Of a DNA stretch of 64,000 nt, positions 24,501 to 34,520 are shown in pieces. A model generated the notes under the pieces. That model saw only the letters and a list, made by a program, of their open reading frames with translations. It ran no database searches and was not told the origin of the DNA. This DNA is from Pratylenchus scribneri (lineage: Eukaryota; Nematoda; Chromadorea; Rhabditida; Pratylenchidae): positions 434,001 to 498,000 of the forward strand of contig JAQSEB010000004.1 in assembly GCA_030063045.1 (NCBI GenBank), in the 5' to 3' direction. The translations under genes were made by a program, and so were the position numbers. The first letter of the stretch is position 1; each line of letters starts with the position of its first letter.

Positions 24501-26092
24501 TTAAGTTTTCCGGAAAGATTTTAATTCAATTTTCCGGAAATATTTTAATTAAGTTTTCCGGAAAGATTTTAATTAAGTTTTCCGGAAAGATTTTATTTTC
24601 TGGAAAGATTTTAATTCAATTTTCCGGAAATATTTTAATTCAATTTTCCGGAAAGATTTTAATTAAGTTTTCCGGAAAGATTTTAATTAAGTTTTCCGGA
24701 AAGATTTTAATTAAGTTTTCCGGAAAGATTTTAATTAAGTTTTTCCGGAAAGAATTTATTTACCGGAAAGATTTTATTTTCCGGAAAGATTTTAATTCAA
24801 TTTTCCGGAAATATTTTAATTAAGTTTTCCGGAAAGATTTTAATTAAGTTTTCCGGAAAGATTTTATTTTCCGGAAAGATTTTAATTAAGTTTTCCGGAA
24901 AGATTTTAATTCAATTTTCCGGAAAGATTTTAATTAAGTTTTCCGGAAAGATTTTAATTCAATTTTCCGGAAAGATTTTAATTAAGTTTTCCGGAAAGAT
25001 TTTAATTAAGTTTTCCGGAAAGATTTTATTTTCCGGAAAGATTTTAATTAAGTTTTTCCGGAAAGATTTTAATTAAGTTTTCCGGAAAGATTTTAATTAA
25101 GTTTTTCCGGAAAGATTTTAATTAAGTTTTCCGGAAAGATTTTATTTACCGGAAAGATTTTATTTTCCGGAAAGATTTTAATTCAATTTTCCGGAAATAT
25201 TTTAATTCAATTTTCCGGAAAGATTTTAATTCAATTTTCCGGAAAGATTTTAATTCAATTTTCCGGAAAGATTTTAATTCAATTTTCCGGAAAGATTTTA
25301 ATCAGATTCTCTTGAAAGTTTTAGTTAAAAAAATTTTCAATTCATGACTGTTTTAAATTCACTAATATTCAAATTTTAAATGTTTTAAAAAATGCAATAT
25401 GAGGTAAGGTAAATTTAATTATATTACAGGGAAATTCAAATATTTTGAAGGGGAAATTGGAATGAATGAATGAATTTGCTGATGGCAAAATAAATTTACC
25501 TGGCATTGGCGATCGAACAATGCAAAGAATATCGGGAAGGGAAATTATGAACAATGATTTGCTCTAAAAATTCAAAATTTCATTCATTAAAAATTCCAAA
25601 AATATTATTTTTATTTTTACTCGATAAAATCGGCATAATGCCCCAATCAATTGATGAAATTGACACAATTTTGAGGGCATTGTTTGGACACCGGGAATTG
25701 GAACGGAATTTGATGAAACGCCCGAACTGAGACTTTCACTCCTTTCCACATTTGCTGATGAATGTTCTGCTGCTTTTGGTGATAATTGTTGTTGAAATAT
25801 GGATGATTTTGTTATTGACGAGGGATTTTCATTGTTTCTATAATAAATAATGGATTTTTAATTTAAAATGTAATATTTCCTACAAATATGCGAATATCAA
25901 ATTCAACGCCAATCCATCACAAAGTTCGGCATAACGAAGTTGTAATTCCAAATTGGATGGAGAGCGCCAATTTGTCTCTGGCACAATTTGGCCTCCAAAC
26001 GATGAATTATTTGGGGCCGTGGATTGGCCACAAAGACAATCACTGAAAAGGAAATTGGCCAAAAAATCCACATTCGCCTTTACCCAATCCAT
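9586..26092 (-). CDS. grdn-1: Girdin/Daple family protein (CCDC88 orthologue), 25 exons
   Basis: Exons (complement): 25884..26092, 25621..25837, 25500..25563, 19775..19917, 19507..19728, 18893..19080, 18277..18517, 18138..18233, 17732..17794, 17415..17683, 16097..16361, 15392..15844, 14668..14967, 14127..14234, 13894..14072, 13735..13849, 13494..13609, 12891..13068, 12589..12849, 12334..12541, 11747..11890, 10279..10605, 10016..10230, 9836..9971, 9586..9785. All phases agree; about 1638 aa. The N-terminus is a HOOK domain: [18 protein letters not shown], then [11 protein letters not shown] and HFIERIKRM. Next comes [16 protein letters not shown] and [12 protein letters not shown]...LDFYKSRV, which track vertebrate girdin. 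A long coiled coil follows, then [11 protein letters not shown] before basic and Pro/Ser-rich tails. The C-terminus is EIWYELGCV, a Daple-type PDZ ligand. Family role: links G-protein, Dishevelled and actin/dynein functions; in C. elegans it acts in glia and dendrite-tip morphogenesis. Confidence 0.9.
10811..11107. repeat. Satellite family 1, short array (TTCCGGAAAG core) in a girdin intron
   Basis: About eleven tandem copies of a roughly 27-bp unit with core TTCAATTCTTTCCGGAAAGT. It lies in the girdin intron between the exons at 11747 and 10605. The core TTTCCGGAAA is palindromic and is shared with the large array at 22.9-25.3 kb. Its translation in two frames gives the repeating peptides seen as long open frames; these are artefacts. 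Confidence 0.95.
11316..11746 (-). CDS. Alternative 3' extension of a girdin exon (isoform ending in ENVI)
   Basis: The girdin exon starting at 11890 has a good GTAAGA donor after 11747, which joins in phase to the exon at 10605. If that donor is not used, the frame stays open for another 430 bases to a stop at 11316-11318. The extra peptide does not look random. It contains a proline run, a basic segment ([10 protein letters not shown]), an acidic [12 protein letters not shown] patch and a hydrophobic C-terminus, STYENVI. This suggests a shorter isoform with a different tail. Alternatively the exon is longer and splices from the GT at 11324 into an exon I did not find. Confidence 0.5.
11940..12290. 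mobile_element. Palindromic MITE family B, copy 1 (girdin intron)
   Basis: About 340 bp with inverted ends: TAATAACTTATCAGGGACTG near the left and GATGAGTTATCATAAACG at the right. Inner inverted pairs are AAAGAGCAGA / TCTGTTCTTT and ATTGGTTCAGAAATG / ATTCTGAGGCAATTT. Related copies lie at about 15020-15360, 18550-18860 and 45845-46145. No coding capacity. The exact ends are uncertain by about 20 bases. Confidence 0.75.
13130..13480. mobile_element. Dispersed repeat family C, copy in girdin intron
   Basis: Contains GAGTATCTGGGACC followed by CTATAGCTCAACAAGGAAAT and a segment ending in ATGTCCTCTAAAAGTGGC. The same series recurs at about 14290-14645, 32660-33270, 46880-47210 and 48195-49530. 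The termini of some copies are inverted relative to each other (TTTCAGTAC at one end, GTACTGAAAT at the other), so it is probably another palindromic element. Confidence 0.55.
14290..14645. mobile_element. Dispersed repeat family C, copy in girdin intron
   Basis: The left end CAGTATCTGGGTTTTC plus TATAGCTCAGCAAGGC is mirrored at the right end by GATTTCCTGTTGAGCCACGA followed by CTACTACTG. It abuts the girdin exon ending at 14668. The open frame that runs past that donor is therefore repeat sequence, which supports the donor choice. Confidence 0.6.
15020..15362. mobile_element. Palindromic MITE family B, copy 2 (girdin intron)
   Basis: The inverted ends TAATAACTCATCAAGAACAG and CCTTAATGAGTTGTTAT enclose AGAGAGCAGACTCTATGCC and its mirror AAGAGTCTGTTCTTTAAAT. 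Same family as copies at 11.9, 18.6 and 45.9 kb, in another intron of the same gene. Confidence 0.75.
16610..17031. repeat. Satellite family 3 (GGCGGAATTATT) in a girdin intron
   Basis: About fourteen copies of a 28-29-bp unit, core ACTTAGTCAACCAGGCGGAA. Units alternate between TTATTAAAA and TTATTTAAAA spacing. The reverse complement of the same unit forms the arrays at 29.36-30.26 kb and 50.04-50.69 kb. It sits in the intron between girdin exons ending at 17415 and starting at 16361. Confidence 0.95.
17684..17731 (-). other. GC-AG intron, 48 nt, in the girdin gene
   Basis: Read on the - strand, the exon ends ...ACAAAG, the intron starts GCAAAAATTC and ends TTTGCAG. Its 48 nt are a multiple of three with no stop, so retention would add 16 residues (including ILFLLLNYI). 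That hydrophobic run would interrupt a coiled coil, so removal is more likely. Confidence 0.7.
18550..18860. mobile_element. Palindromic MITE family B, copy 3 (girdin intron)
   Basis: Ends TTTATAACTCATCAAG and AATGAGTTATTATTAAT are inverted. The interior carries ATTGATTCAGAATTGATGG with a partial mirror further on. More diverged than the other copies. Located between girdin exons at 18893 and 18517. Confidence 0.65.
19918..25499 (-). other. Giant girdin intron (5.6 kb) filled with satellite and low-complexity DNA
   Basis: The upstream exon ends in phase 1 (CCA G) at 25500 and the next begins AATTGTCTGG at 19917 after AG; joined they read Pro-Glu-Leu-Ser-Gly. The intron is GT-AG and 5,582 nt long. 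About 2.4 kb is satellite (22.88-25.31 kb). The rest holds G homopolymers at 19924-19932, 21176-21195 and 22329-22346 and no convincing exon of a nested gene. Confidence 0.8.
22880..25313. repeat. Satellite family 2 (TTTTCCGGAAAGATTTTAAT), 2.4 kb
   Basis: About a hundred tandem units of 15-24 bp. The invariant core is TTTTCCGGAAAGATTTTA, followed by ATTAAG or ATTCAA, or with the spacer deleted. Point variants (GAAATATTTT, TTTACCGG, GGAAGGATTTT) recur in the same order, for example around 24190-24480 and again 24720-24890. This implies higher-order blocks spread by unequal exchange. The same core forms the array at 10.8 kb, and a single unit sits at about 29280-29300. Confidence 0.97.
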
Positions 26093-29000
26093 TCTCCCAA
26101 TGCACTACTCCAAAAACGATGTTCATCCATTTGGATATTTTTGTAATAAAGCTTATTAGGGGAATAATTGGATTGCGGCAAAATTGAATTGTGTGATGAT
26201 CACCGGACGAAATTGAATGGGAATTTGTTCTTCTTTTGTTGTTGAATTGAATGAATGAAAGGTGGTTAAAGCTGGGATGGGCACATTTTGGGACTGAATG
26301 ACTGAAAAGCACAAGAATGGAATTGAATAAAAAAGCAGGTATTGAAGGGAGGCCGTTAATGGATGGTCGATCCGGATAATTGGATTAGCGCGTGATGATG
26401 ATGACGGCAAAAAAATGAATGGGATAAAGGAATGGACCAAAAGGGATTGGTCAAATTGGGAGGATTTTGGGATGGACATTCATTTGGATAAAATGATGAT
26501 AAATGAAAATGCGCCAAACTGGAACATAACAATTGAAATTGATGTGAAAGAAAATGGAAGAATGGGAGGAAAATGTTTTGGAATGATTGTGAAGTGGATT
26601 TGGAATAAAATTGTGGAGATTTCAGTCAGTAATTCAGGGCCAATTGGGACCCATTTGTTGAGTGTTTTGAGGGTTGGAGGGGAAATGCGCAGAATTGGCT
26701 GAATTATTGTGGCCCAAAATTGTGAGGGTGCGAGGTGAAGAACCTGAAAGGAAGAAGAGAGAGAGGATTCAGTTGATTTAGTTTTTTGGCCGGTCCAAAA
26801 GACAACTCATTCATCAGGAAAAGGTGTTTAACTGCATCAAAGGAAGGAAATAAGGAGGAGAGGATTTGCCCATTCCCATACCAAAACTATCTTCTTTTAG
26901 CAAATATTGCCGCCGCCAGCCGAATATGAATGACATTTGGCGGAAAAAAAACTGTGCTTCCACCTGTTCTAAGGTTGCGGAATTGGATGTGGGGAAGTTC
27001 AAAGAAAAATATGGGAAAGAATTTTCTAAATATTTTTGAGAAAGGGATGGTCAGCGGCGGAATTGGTTGGTCGAAAGCTGTGGCCAAGTTGGCCATCTAT
27101 TTATCCTTCTTTTCACTTCCCCCCCTCAAGGGGGAACGTCCATTGGTCATTCATTCATCAGTGAAGAAAAAGAGAATGGACGTCCGAAAATCGTTGTGTG
27201 AATGAATTGAAAAAGAGGAGGATAATCCCCACAAGAATTATTGGGTGGGGGGAATTCATCAGTGAAAAGAACACGGGGCGGCTGGCAGCAACAATTATTT
27301 CCTCCTCTGCGCAATTCATTCATTCATTCATCCGCTGCCACCACCGTCCATTCACTTCCAATTCCAATGCCCGTTATTCGTGGCGGCAACAGCCTTTTGT
27401 TATGTATTAAACAAACAAACAACAACAAAAAAACATGACGGCAAAAACACGAATTGAAAGGAAAGGCGTGATAATTGAATAATTGTGAATTGTGTTGCGC
27501 CGATTACCGAATTTTGTTGGATTTAGATGCGCGCGGGGATTGTGACGTACATGGCCCAAATTCTTTGGAGTGAAAAAATTGGGGATTAAGGCCAGCAAAA
27601 AATTGTGGAATGAAAACAACGGGCCAACCATTGTTGGAAATTATTATGGAAAATTGGGAAAGCGAGGGAATTGTGCACAGTGGCATCGATCGCAGGCAGT
27701 TGCCCTGGGACAGGCAAAAATGGGGAATGGGCGAAAGCATCAATGAGAGGGAATTGTGGAGGAGAGGAAGCAATCCATTTGGGGCGGCACGGCCACCGAC
27801 TCCCTCCAACCCTCGAGGGTGAGACCACTGCAGGGAATAATGGAAGGCGAGGGTGGAATGAATGAGGCGAATGAACCGAGTTGAAAAGGCCGCCGGGGCA
27901 ACGCGGAACATTGAGGCAGGTGGGTGGAAGGAGGGGGCAAGGTGGCCTTTGTTGAAGGGAAAATGGGCAGATCAAATTATTTTCTTACATTGATTGAGGT
28001 TTATTTAGGGTTTGGAATGGAGAAAGGGCGCCCTCAATTTGTCCTTCTCCTTCCCTGATTGATGGCTTTTTTGGCCAATAATTTGGCCTTATCAAACCCA
28101 GCAATCTTTCCATTCCAGCAAAATGACCAAAAATGGGAATCCCTTTCCAATTCAGTCAGCCCAAAGCCCAAAGTGTCCCTCCCTCCCATTCCCATCAATT
28201 CAATTCCCGCCTTTTCCCCCAATTCATAAATATATTTGCATATCGGCAAATATATCTAGAGGGGAGGGTCAGCACTGTGAGGTCAAATTTGCACATTCGC
28301 CCCTTCTCCTTTTGGTCTTTTCCATCTTTGTTCGCCGCCGTGCCAACCGGGGACGACTAGGCATTCCAAAATGGGAGAAGGTGGGAGGATTGGGGCGAAT
28401 GATTGAACCGAACCGAACGAAGAACGGTCATATTCCCCAACACCTTTTTGAGCAAAAATGACCACTTTTTTGAATGAGTCAAAAAGAAAATATTTAAAAG
28501 GAGCAAAACATTTTGAAAAGGAATTCAAATTAATTTTATGCATTTGGTTTTAAAATGATGAAACGGAAATAATTTGGTTGATGACCATTTGAGGGAGGGA
28601 ATGGGCATTGAAAATTGGCCTCATTGGATGTGGCCGTAGTCAAGCAACCAGAGACCAACAGAGAGGCACTGCCGGATTTGGAGAGGAAATAGGGAAGGGT
28701 CAACTCTCAGTCAGTCAAGTCCCAGGTGCATTTGGGCCAATTGGCATAGCTGACTGGGCCCCTTTATTCATGGTCCACTCTTTTGGTTGTAGTCAAGGTC
28801 AACATTGGCCAATGTTTTTGTTGTTTCCTCGTTGTTTTTGGCCATTCCATTGTCAATTTTTAGCCTATAAATCAAATAATCCAAAGCATACATCATTTGA
28901 GCATTTATATAATGAAAGGAAATTGCTGAATTTGAACAGCAATTTTGGCCCTGTTTAATTAAAATTTAAATTCTTTTGGATTGAATTGAAGAACACACCG

Positions 29001-29354
29001 GTACATATAGGAATTCAGAATAACTTCGCACCCAAGTGTCCACTTGGTTGGCCAACAATGAATGGTCGGGGGAAAGGGGAATAAAACGATGGCGCCCGAG
29101 GGAATCTCTGACAAAATGGGAGAATAAAATGAAAGGAATTTGTGGATGGACCGTATTTTTAAAAATTTCAAAAAATGCATTTCTTAAAAGTGCAGATGCA
29201 GATGCAGACTACAGAAATAAAATAAAAGGGGAATTGATTTTAATTTTTATGAGAGAAAATATGTAGTATTCTTAGATTTTAATTAAGTTTTCCGGAAAGT
29301 TTTTTAATTAAAGATTAAGTTTCAAAAAATTTTAGTTTTCACTTTTCACTAATG
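26093..29354. other. Intergenic region between girdin and galactosyltransferase genes
   Basis: No exon could be supported. It should hold the girdin promoter (both neighbours are on the - strand). It is rich in ATTCATTCATT and GGAATTGG-type simple sequence. I searched it for the missing 3' exons of the galactosyltransferase (Trp/Tyr-rich segment, Cys-Cys pair, SFHY motif) and did not see them. Confidence 0.4.
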
Positions 29355-30262
29355 TTTTAATTCCGCCTGGTTGAATAAGTTTTAATAATTCCGCCTGGTT
29401 GACTAAGTTTTAATAATTCCGCCTTTTTGACTAAGTTTTAATAATTCCGCCTGTTTGACTATGTTTTAATAATTCCGCCTGTTTGACAAAGTTTTAATAA
29501 TTCCGCCTGTTTGACTATGTTTTAATAATTCCGCCTGTTTGACAAAGTTTTAATAATTCCGCCTGGTTGACTAAGTTTTAATAATTCCGCCTGGTTGACT
29601 AAGTTTTAATAATTCCGCCTGGTTGACTAAGTAATAATTCCGCCTGGTTGACTAAGTTTTAATAATTCCGCCTGGTTGACTAAGTTTTAATAATTCCGCC
29701 TTTTTGACTAAGTTTTAATAATTCCGCCTGTTTGACTATGTTTTAATAATTCCGCCTGTTTGACAAAGTTTTAATAATTCCGCCTGTTTGACTATGTTTT
29801 AATAATTCCGCCTGTTTGACAAAGTTTTAATAATTCCGCCTGGTTGACTAAGTTTTAATAATTCCGCCTGGTTGACTAAGTTTTAATAATTCCGCCTGGT
29901 TGACTAAGTTTTAATAATTCCGCCTGGTTGACTAAGTTTTAATAATTCCGCCTGGTTGACTAAGTTTTAATAATTCCGCCTGGTTGACTAAGTTTTAATA
30001 ATTCCGCCTGGTTGACTAAGTTTTAATAATTCCGCCTGGTTGACTAAGTTTTAATAATTCCGCTTGTTTGACTAAGGTTTAATAATTCCGCCTGGTTGAC
30101 TAAGTTTTAATAATTCCGCCTGGTTGACTAAGTTTTAATAATTCCGCCTGGTTGACTAAGTTTTAATAATTCCGCCTGGTTGACTAAGTTTTAATAATTC
30201 CGCCTGGTTGACTAAGTTTTAATAATTCCGCCTGGTTGACTAAGTTTTAGTTCCGCCTTTTT
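29355..30262. repeat. Satellite family 3, inverted orientation, 0.9 kb
   Basis: About 31 copies of a 28-bp unit, core AATTCCGCCTGGTTGACTAA, the reverse complement of the array at 16.6-17.0 kb. Variant units (TTTTTGAC, TGTTTGACTATG, TGTTTGACAAAG) occur in a fixed order twice, about 29415-29560 and 29695-29840, so a block of about 280 bp has been duplicated. It begins right after a lone TTTTCCGGAAAG unit of satellite family 2 at about 29290. Confidence 0.96.
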
Positions 30263-30341
30263 TTAATTAATGTTCGATTTTATATTTTTCAAGAAATGGA
30301 ACATTATACATTTTTTGGAAAAACTCGAATATGGGATTTAC

Positions 30342-31204
30342 CTGGAATCGCCCGGAGTGACATTCAATTTTCGCATACAACTTCCAACCTCCAAATCTTC
30401 ATAAATTTCATTTGAATCACAAATTGATTCCCCTTCAAGGCCAATTTCCACAAATTTTTTCAATGTTTGCTTACTAAAAACATAGCCGGCCCCTCCACTT
30501 GGATATGTTTGATTGAGGGAAATATCTGGATTGGGACAAATTAAATTGAAGATTGTTGAAATTGAACCCATAAAATGGAAAATGCATCCAAAATAAATGA
30601 GAGAATTTGGAGAATATTGAAGAAGAAAATTGCGCAAATTTTCCACAATTACAAAAGTGTCATCATCCGCCTTGAGGAACCAATCAAATTTGGACTTTGA
30701 ATTCAATGATTAAATTATTTTTTGGTGGAATTCCTCACAATGTCAACATTTTTGTGAATATATTTGAGGGCAGCCTTAGTTTTTGCCTTAATAAAATTAA
30801 TATTCCCTCAAAATATTTTTATTGAGTTAACCCAGAGGAAATTGCGACCAACTTCAATGGATAAATTCACAGCTGGCAAATGTTCATCCTCGGCTGAACT
30901 CATGAACAAATGCTGATCACATCTTTTTGCCCAAGTTGCCTCAACATGATCGGCCCTTTGCCGGTGCAATTCTTTGGTGGTCAGAATCCAACAAAATATT
31001 CTTGGCTTTCTTTGAAGCTTTTGATGATCGGCTGATTTTGATTTGGAGAAATAAATTCAAGAATAGAATACCAAATTTAGCCATCCAAGATGAGGGCATT
31101 TGGAATTGGAATTCAATGAATTGGCTGAGGAAAATGAGCGCCGATAAAAGGGCACCGAAAAAGAAGCCGAGAAGGAAATTGGATTGGCGATTGGGTGAAG
31201 TCAT
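30342..31204 (-). CDS. C1GALT1: Core-1 beta-1,3-galactosyltransferase (T-synthase-like), 3' end missing
   Basis: Exons (complement) 31072..31204, 30832..31031, 30739..30786, 30568..30694, 30342..30525; phases agree throughout. The protein has a short cytosolic tail and a membrane anchor (LLGFFFGALLSALIFLSQF). It continues with PRIFCWILTT, ADHVEATWAKRC and LFMSS. Next come the donor/metal site FDWFLKADDDTFV with its DDD, then YPSGGAGYVFS, EDLEVGSCM and GDS. This order matches animal core-1 galactosyltransferase, which adds Gal to GalNAc-Ser/Thr in the Golgi. The last exon ends in a clean donor (CCAG then GTAAAT). The expected C-terminal part was not found before the next gene, and a satellite array starts 80 bp further on. 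The gene is either broken or its last exons are far away or unrecognisable. Confidence 0.85.
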
Positions 31205-31394
31205 TTTTGTGAGAAATATTGAAAATGGAGCGAAATGAAGAGGAAAAGCCGAAATTGGGTTGAATGGGAGAAAGAATGACCCAAAATTGACAGAAAGAGA
31301 GGGTAATAAATTTAATGATCAATTAATTTATTTTTTAAAAGGCAAATAAAGCTGGGAATGTTTGCAGTTTGCACCATTATTAAAATATTTTTAT

Positions 31395-34300
31395 TCATCG
31401 TTTTTGCTTCCTTTTGAGCGATTCCACTTGAGCGGACATTTTCCGTCTTTGCGCATTTTGGACTCTTTTTGGGCAAAGTATTTTGCGGAATGCCCTTCGA
31501 AATTCCAAATTCAAAATGCCATAAAGGAATGGATTCAGGGAACTGTTGATGTAGCCAAGCCAAACAAAAGCTTGATGGACCTAAAAAGGCATTAATTAAT
31601 TTAATTATTTTCTGCACACCTTTGGATGCAAATGGCAACCCGAACAAAATGGCATAATCACATAGGCGCAGAAGAAGGGAAGCCAACAAAAAGTGAACAC
31701 AAAAATGATCACCTGAAAACATTAAAATGAATAAAATTAATGTGCAATTTTTACTGCAATTGTTTTGGCCGCCCTTTTCTCCTTGGCCACACTGATCTTC
31801 TCCCTTTCCTTCAAATGCGTTTTCAACTCCACTGTTTCCGTTTTTGATGATGTCATTGTTCCTCCATTTTGATGTTCCATCAATTTTTGTTGTCCTCCTC
31901 CCTCATTGTTGTTTGGAAGGACCAAAAGGCTGGTTGAACCAGTCAAATTTTGGTGCTGCGGTGGCATTGGATCGACGGTCAGGGAATGCCGTTTGCCAAC
32001 AGGTGAAGGCATTGGGAAATTATCCGAAGAGCCTAAAATCGATCCTCCATTGGGCGGTGGACCACCGAATCCACTGTCCGCACTTGGCCGATTTTCCCTT
32101 GGCCTCTCTTCGCCATCATTTTGGGCTCTTACACCTTCATTACTGCTCGAATTTGTGGCCAATGAGGAGGAGGCCCTCTCCTTTAAACTGCCTCCAATTG
32201 TTTTGCTCCTCCGAAAAATGTGTGCCCCAGTGGCACTGGCCAATGCAATCACCGATGTGGCCGCAACCGGTGTCCGTTTTATTCGTGAGCCGCCTCCCTT
32301 TTTGCTCTCTTTACGTAAATCTTCGGTCATTTTGAAAAGGGCACTTCTACCTTAAAATCCATTTTTTGGGTTAAATTAATTCCCAAATTATTTGCCTCTA
32401 TTTTTGCGAATTCTTTGCCGGGCATTCAGAAATATTTTCACATAAACGACGACCATCACCAAAAGAGGCAAGAAGAATGAGCCACAGGCAGAAAATACCA
32501 CAAAAGCCTTTTCGGATGTTAATTCACAATGGTCGACCAATGTTTGCGAAGTCCAATCATTCCAGCCAATCAAAGGGGGCACCGAAATGACGGCACTTGC
32601 CACCCAAACCTACATAAATTGTTACATTTTTAAAAGATTATTCCTAGAAATAAAAAGTTTTAGTAATTGGATCTATTTTTTGTCTATAACTAAACAAGGA
32701 AACAATAAATTTGAAAAGGCAATATGCCATTCGAAAACCCGAAAAGACCTCTGAAAAGTAACTTCAATTTGGAAAGTTAATAGGCCATTCGAAAGTCCTA
32801 AATTTACTCTAAAATGTGGCTTCAATTTTAGAAAGAAAAATTCCATTGGAAAGCCTTAAAATTCCTCTAAAAAGTGGTTTCAATTAGAACACAATATTCC
32901 ATTCGAAAGCTCTAAAAATCCTCTAAAAATTGGCTTCAATGATTTCATGAAAACCTAAAGAAAGATTATAAAAAAACAGCTTCGTCCTAAAATTCGAAAA
33001 ATTCATAAAAACCAAAAAGTACTTTTGTAATTTTGAATTATCATAAAATTAGAAAAAGACTAAATTCTAGAAATATACTTTGCCCTTTCTAATAGTATTA
33101 TGCCTTCCCTTTCCCTGATTGGTCATTGCCTCAATGAGATATCATAAATTATCTTTTAATACCCAAAGGGAATTATTTTTCAACTTTCTGAAAATACGGG
33201 GGAATGAATTAAAAGATAGTTTACGATATCTATAAAAACATGATCCAGGTACTGAAATGTCCCAACTAATTATTCCATCCCCCTCCATTCATACCAGCAC
33301 TATCATTGCGCACACCCGCTTCAACGATCGTTTTTGCGCATATCCAATTGGATCATGAATGGCCCAATACCGGTCAATGGCAATGGCACACAAATTCAGA
33401 ATTGAAGAAGTGCAAAGCAGAATGTCGGCAGTGGTGAACAATTGGCAAACAGTGATACCCAACAACCAATGACCATCTGAACAAAATTGTTTATATTTTT
33501 TTTATCAAAAATTTTCATAAAATGTTTTTGACTTTTTTGTCATCAAATTTCCTTCCATAAATTTCTCTGAATTTGCATGTGCCAAATTCACTTCCTTCCC
33601 TTCTATTTCCCCCGCAAATTCTCCCATTTCCTCCTCCCCATTGCTGATGATGGCCAAATGGATTCATATTTTAGTAGCATTTTATGGAGGAAAGGAAGAA
33701 AAATGTTTTAGAGGGAAATGTTGGAAAGTGCAACAAAAAGGAACATTTTTAATTCCGATTATTTAAGTAAGCTTACTGGCAAGGAATTTGACGACATGAA
33801 GTGGCATTACAACCAATGCGACAAGCATATCTGAGGCGGCCAATGAAACGATGAAATAATTTTGCACCTTCTTCAATGGCCTATAATTGAAAACGGCCAA
33901 AATGACGAGGGTATTCCTTCAAAGGGGAATAAAATAAAAATATATATTTCCGATGAGTGGGAAAATATGTACCCTAAAATTGTGATTCCAATGATCAATA
34001 AATAGGTGAAAGTGCCCAAAATTAATTCGAATGTTGGCAATGAAGAAATATTATTGGAATTAGGAGGAATTGATGTTGTATTCCACGGTGAATTATTCAT
34101 TTGAATTGTTGTTTGGAATGGCAAAATGTTTCCGTCCCCAATGTTGGATGAATTGATTGGCCCATTATTGGATGATTGATTTGATTGGCCAGTGATGTTG
34201 AGCACTGATTTTTGAATGGAGAATAAATTGAGGAGGACCATTTCGGCACCGGACAGTGGCCGAGGCGGCACTCTTTTTTGATGTTGTTCTTCTTTTTTGG

Positions 34301-34520
34301 CCAAGTGCACGCGAAAGGGAGGAGGAAGAGGCGGTCTCAGCTGGTGTACTAAATGTTGTAAAATGACCGAATCCGACGGCGGGGGCAATCCATGCGGAAG
34401 TGCAAATGTAAATGATGGGATCGATATGAAGAAGAGGAGGAAATGAATTAAAGGACAACAAAAAGCTGAATAAATGTTGAATTTGTTTTTGGGGCCAATC
34501 ATGGGCACATTTTTGGCCAT
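31395..34520 (-). CDS. Biogenic-amine GPCR (tyramine/octopamine receptor-like), 7 exons
   Basis: Exons (complement) 33973..34520, 33777..33916, 33295..33476, 32396..32609, 31755..32350, 31620..31712, 31395..31580; 652 aa, all phases consistent. The long N-terminus has a possible signal sequence and NxS/T sites. TM1 has [16 protein letters not shown]2 [18 protein letters not shown]3 [25 protein letters not shown] (amine-binding Asp and DRY). TM4-5 read [11 protein letters not shown] and [15 protein letters not shown]6 FTFCWLPFF and TM7 [14 protein letters not shown]. The third intracellular loop is about 200 aa, Ser/Gly-rich and basic. These motifs are diagnostic of class A amine receptors. 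The loop-2 GWNDW and TM7 point to the invertebrate tyramine/octopamine group (SER-2-like); ligand assignment is inference. Intron 4 is GC-AG. Confidence 0.9.
32351..32395 (-). other. GC-AG intron, 45 nt, in the amine GPCR gene
   Basis: On the - strand the exon ends AATAGAG, the intron starts GCAAATAATT and ends ATTTTAAG. The flanking codons join as Gly (G|GT) in the correct frame for the third intracellular loop. Reading through would meet a stop, so the intron must be removed. Confidence 0.85.
32650..33280. mobile_element. Dispersed repeat family C, expanded copy in GPCR intron 3
   Basis: Starts near GTCTATAACTAAACAAGG. It contains about four degenerate repeats of a 60-70-bp motif with CATTCGAAAG and CTAAAAAGTGGCTTCAA between 32700 and 32940. 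The far end carries CCAGGTACTGAAATGTCCC (about 33247-33265), the inverted counterpart of the TTTCAGTAC end seen at 48.2 kb. Confidence 0.55.
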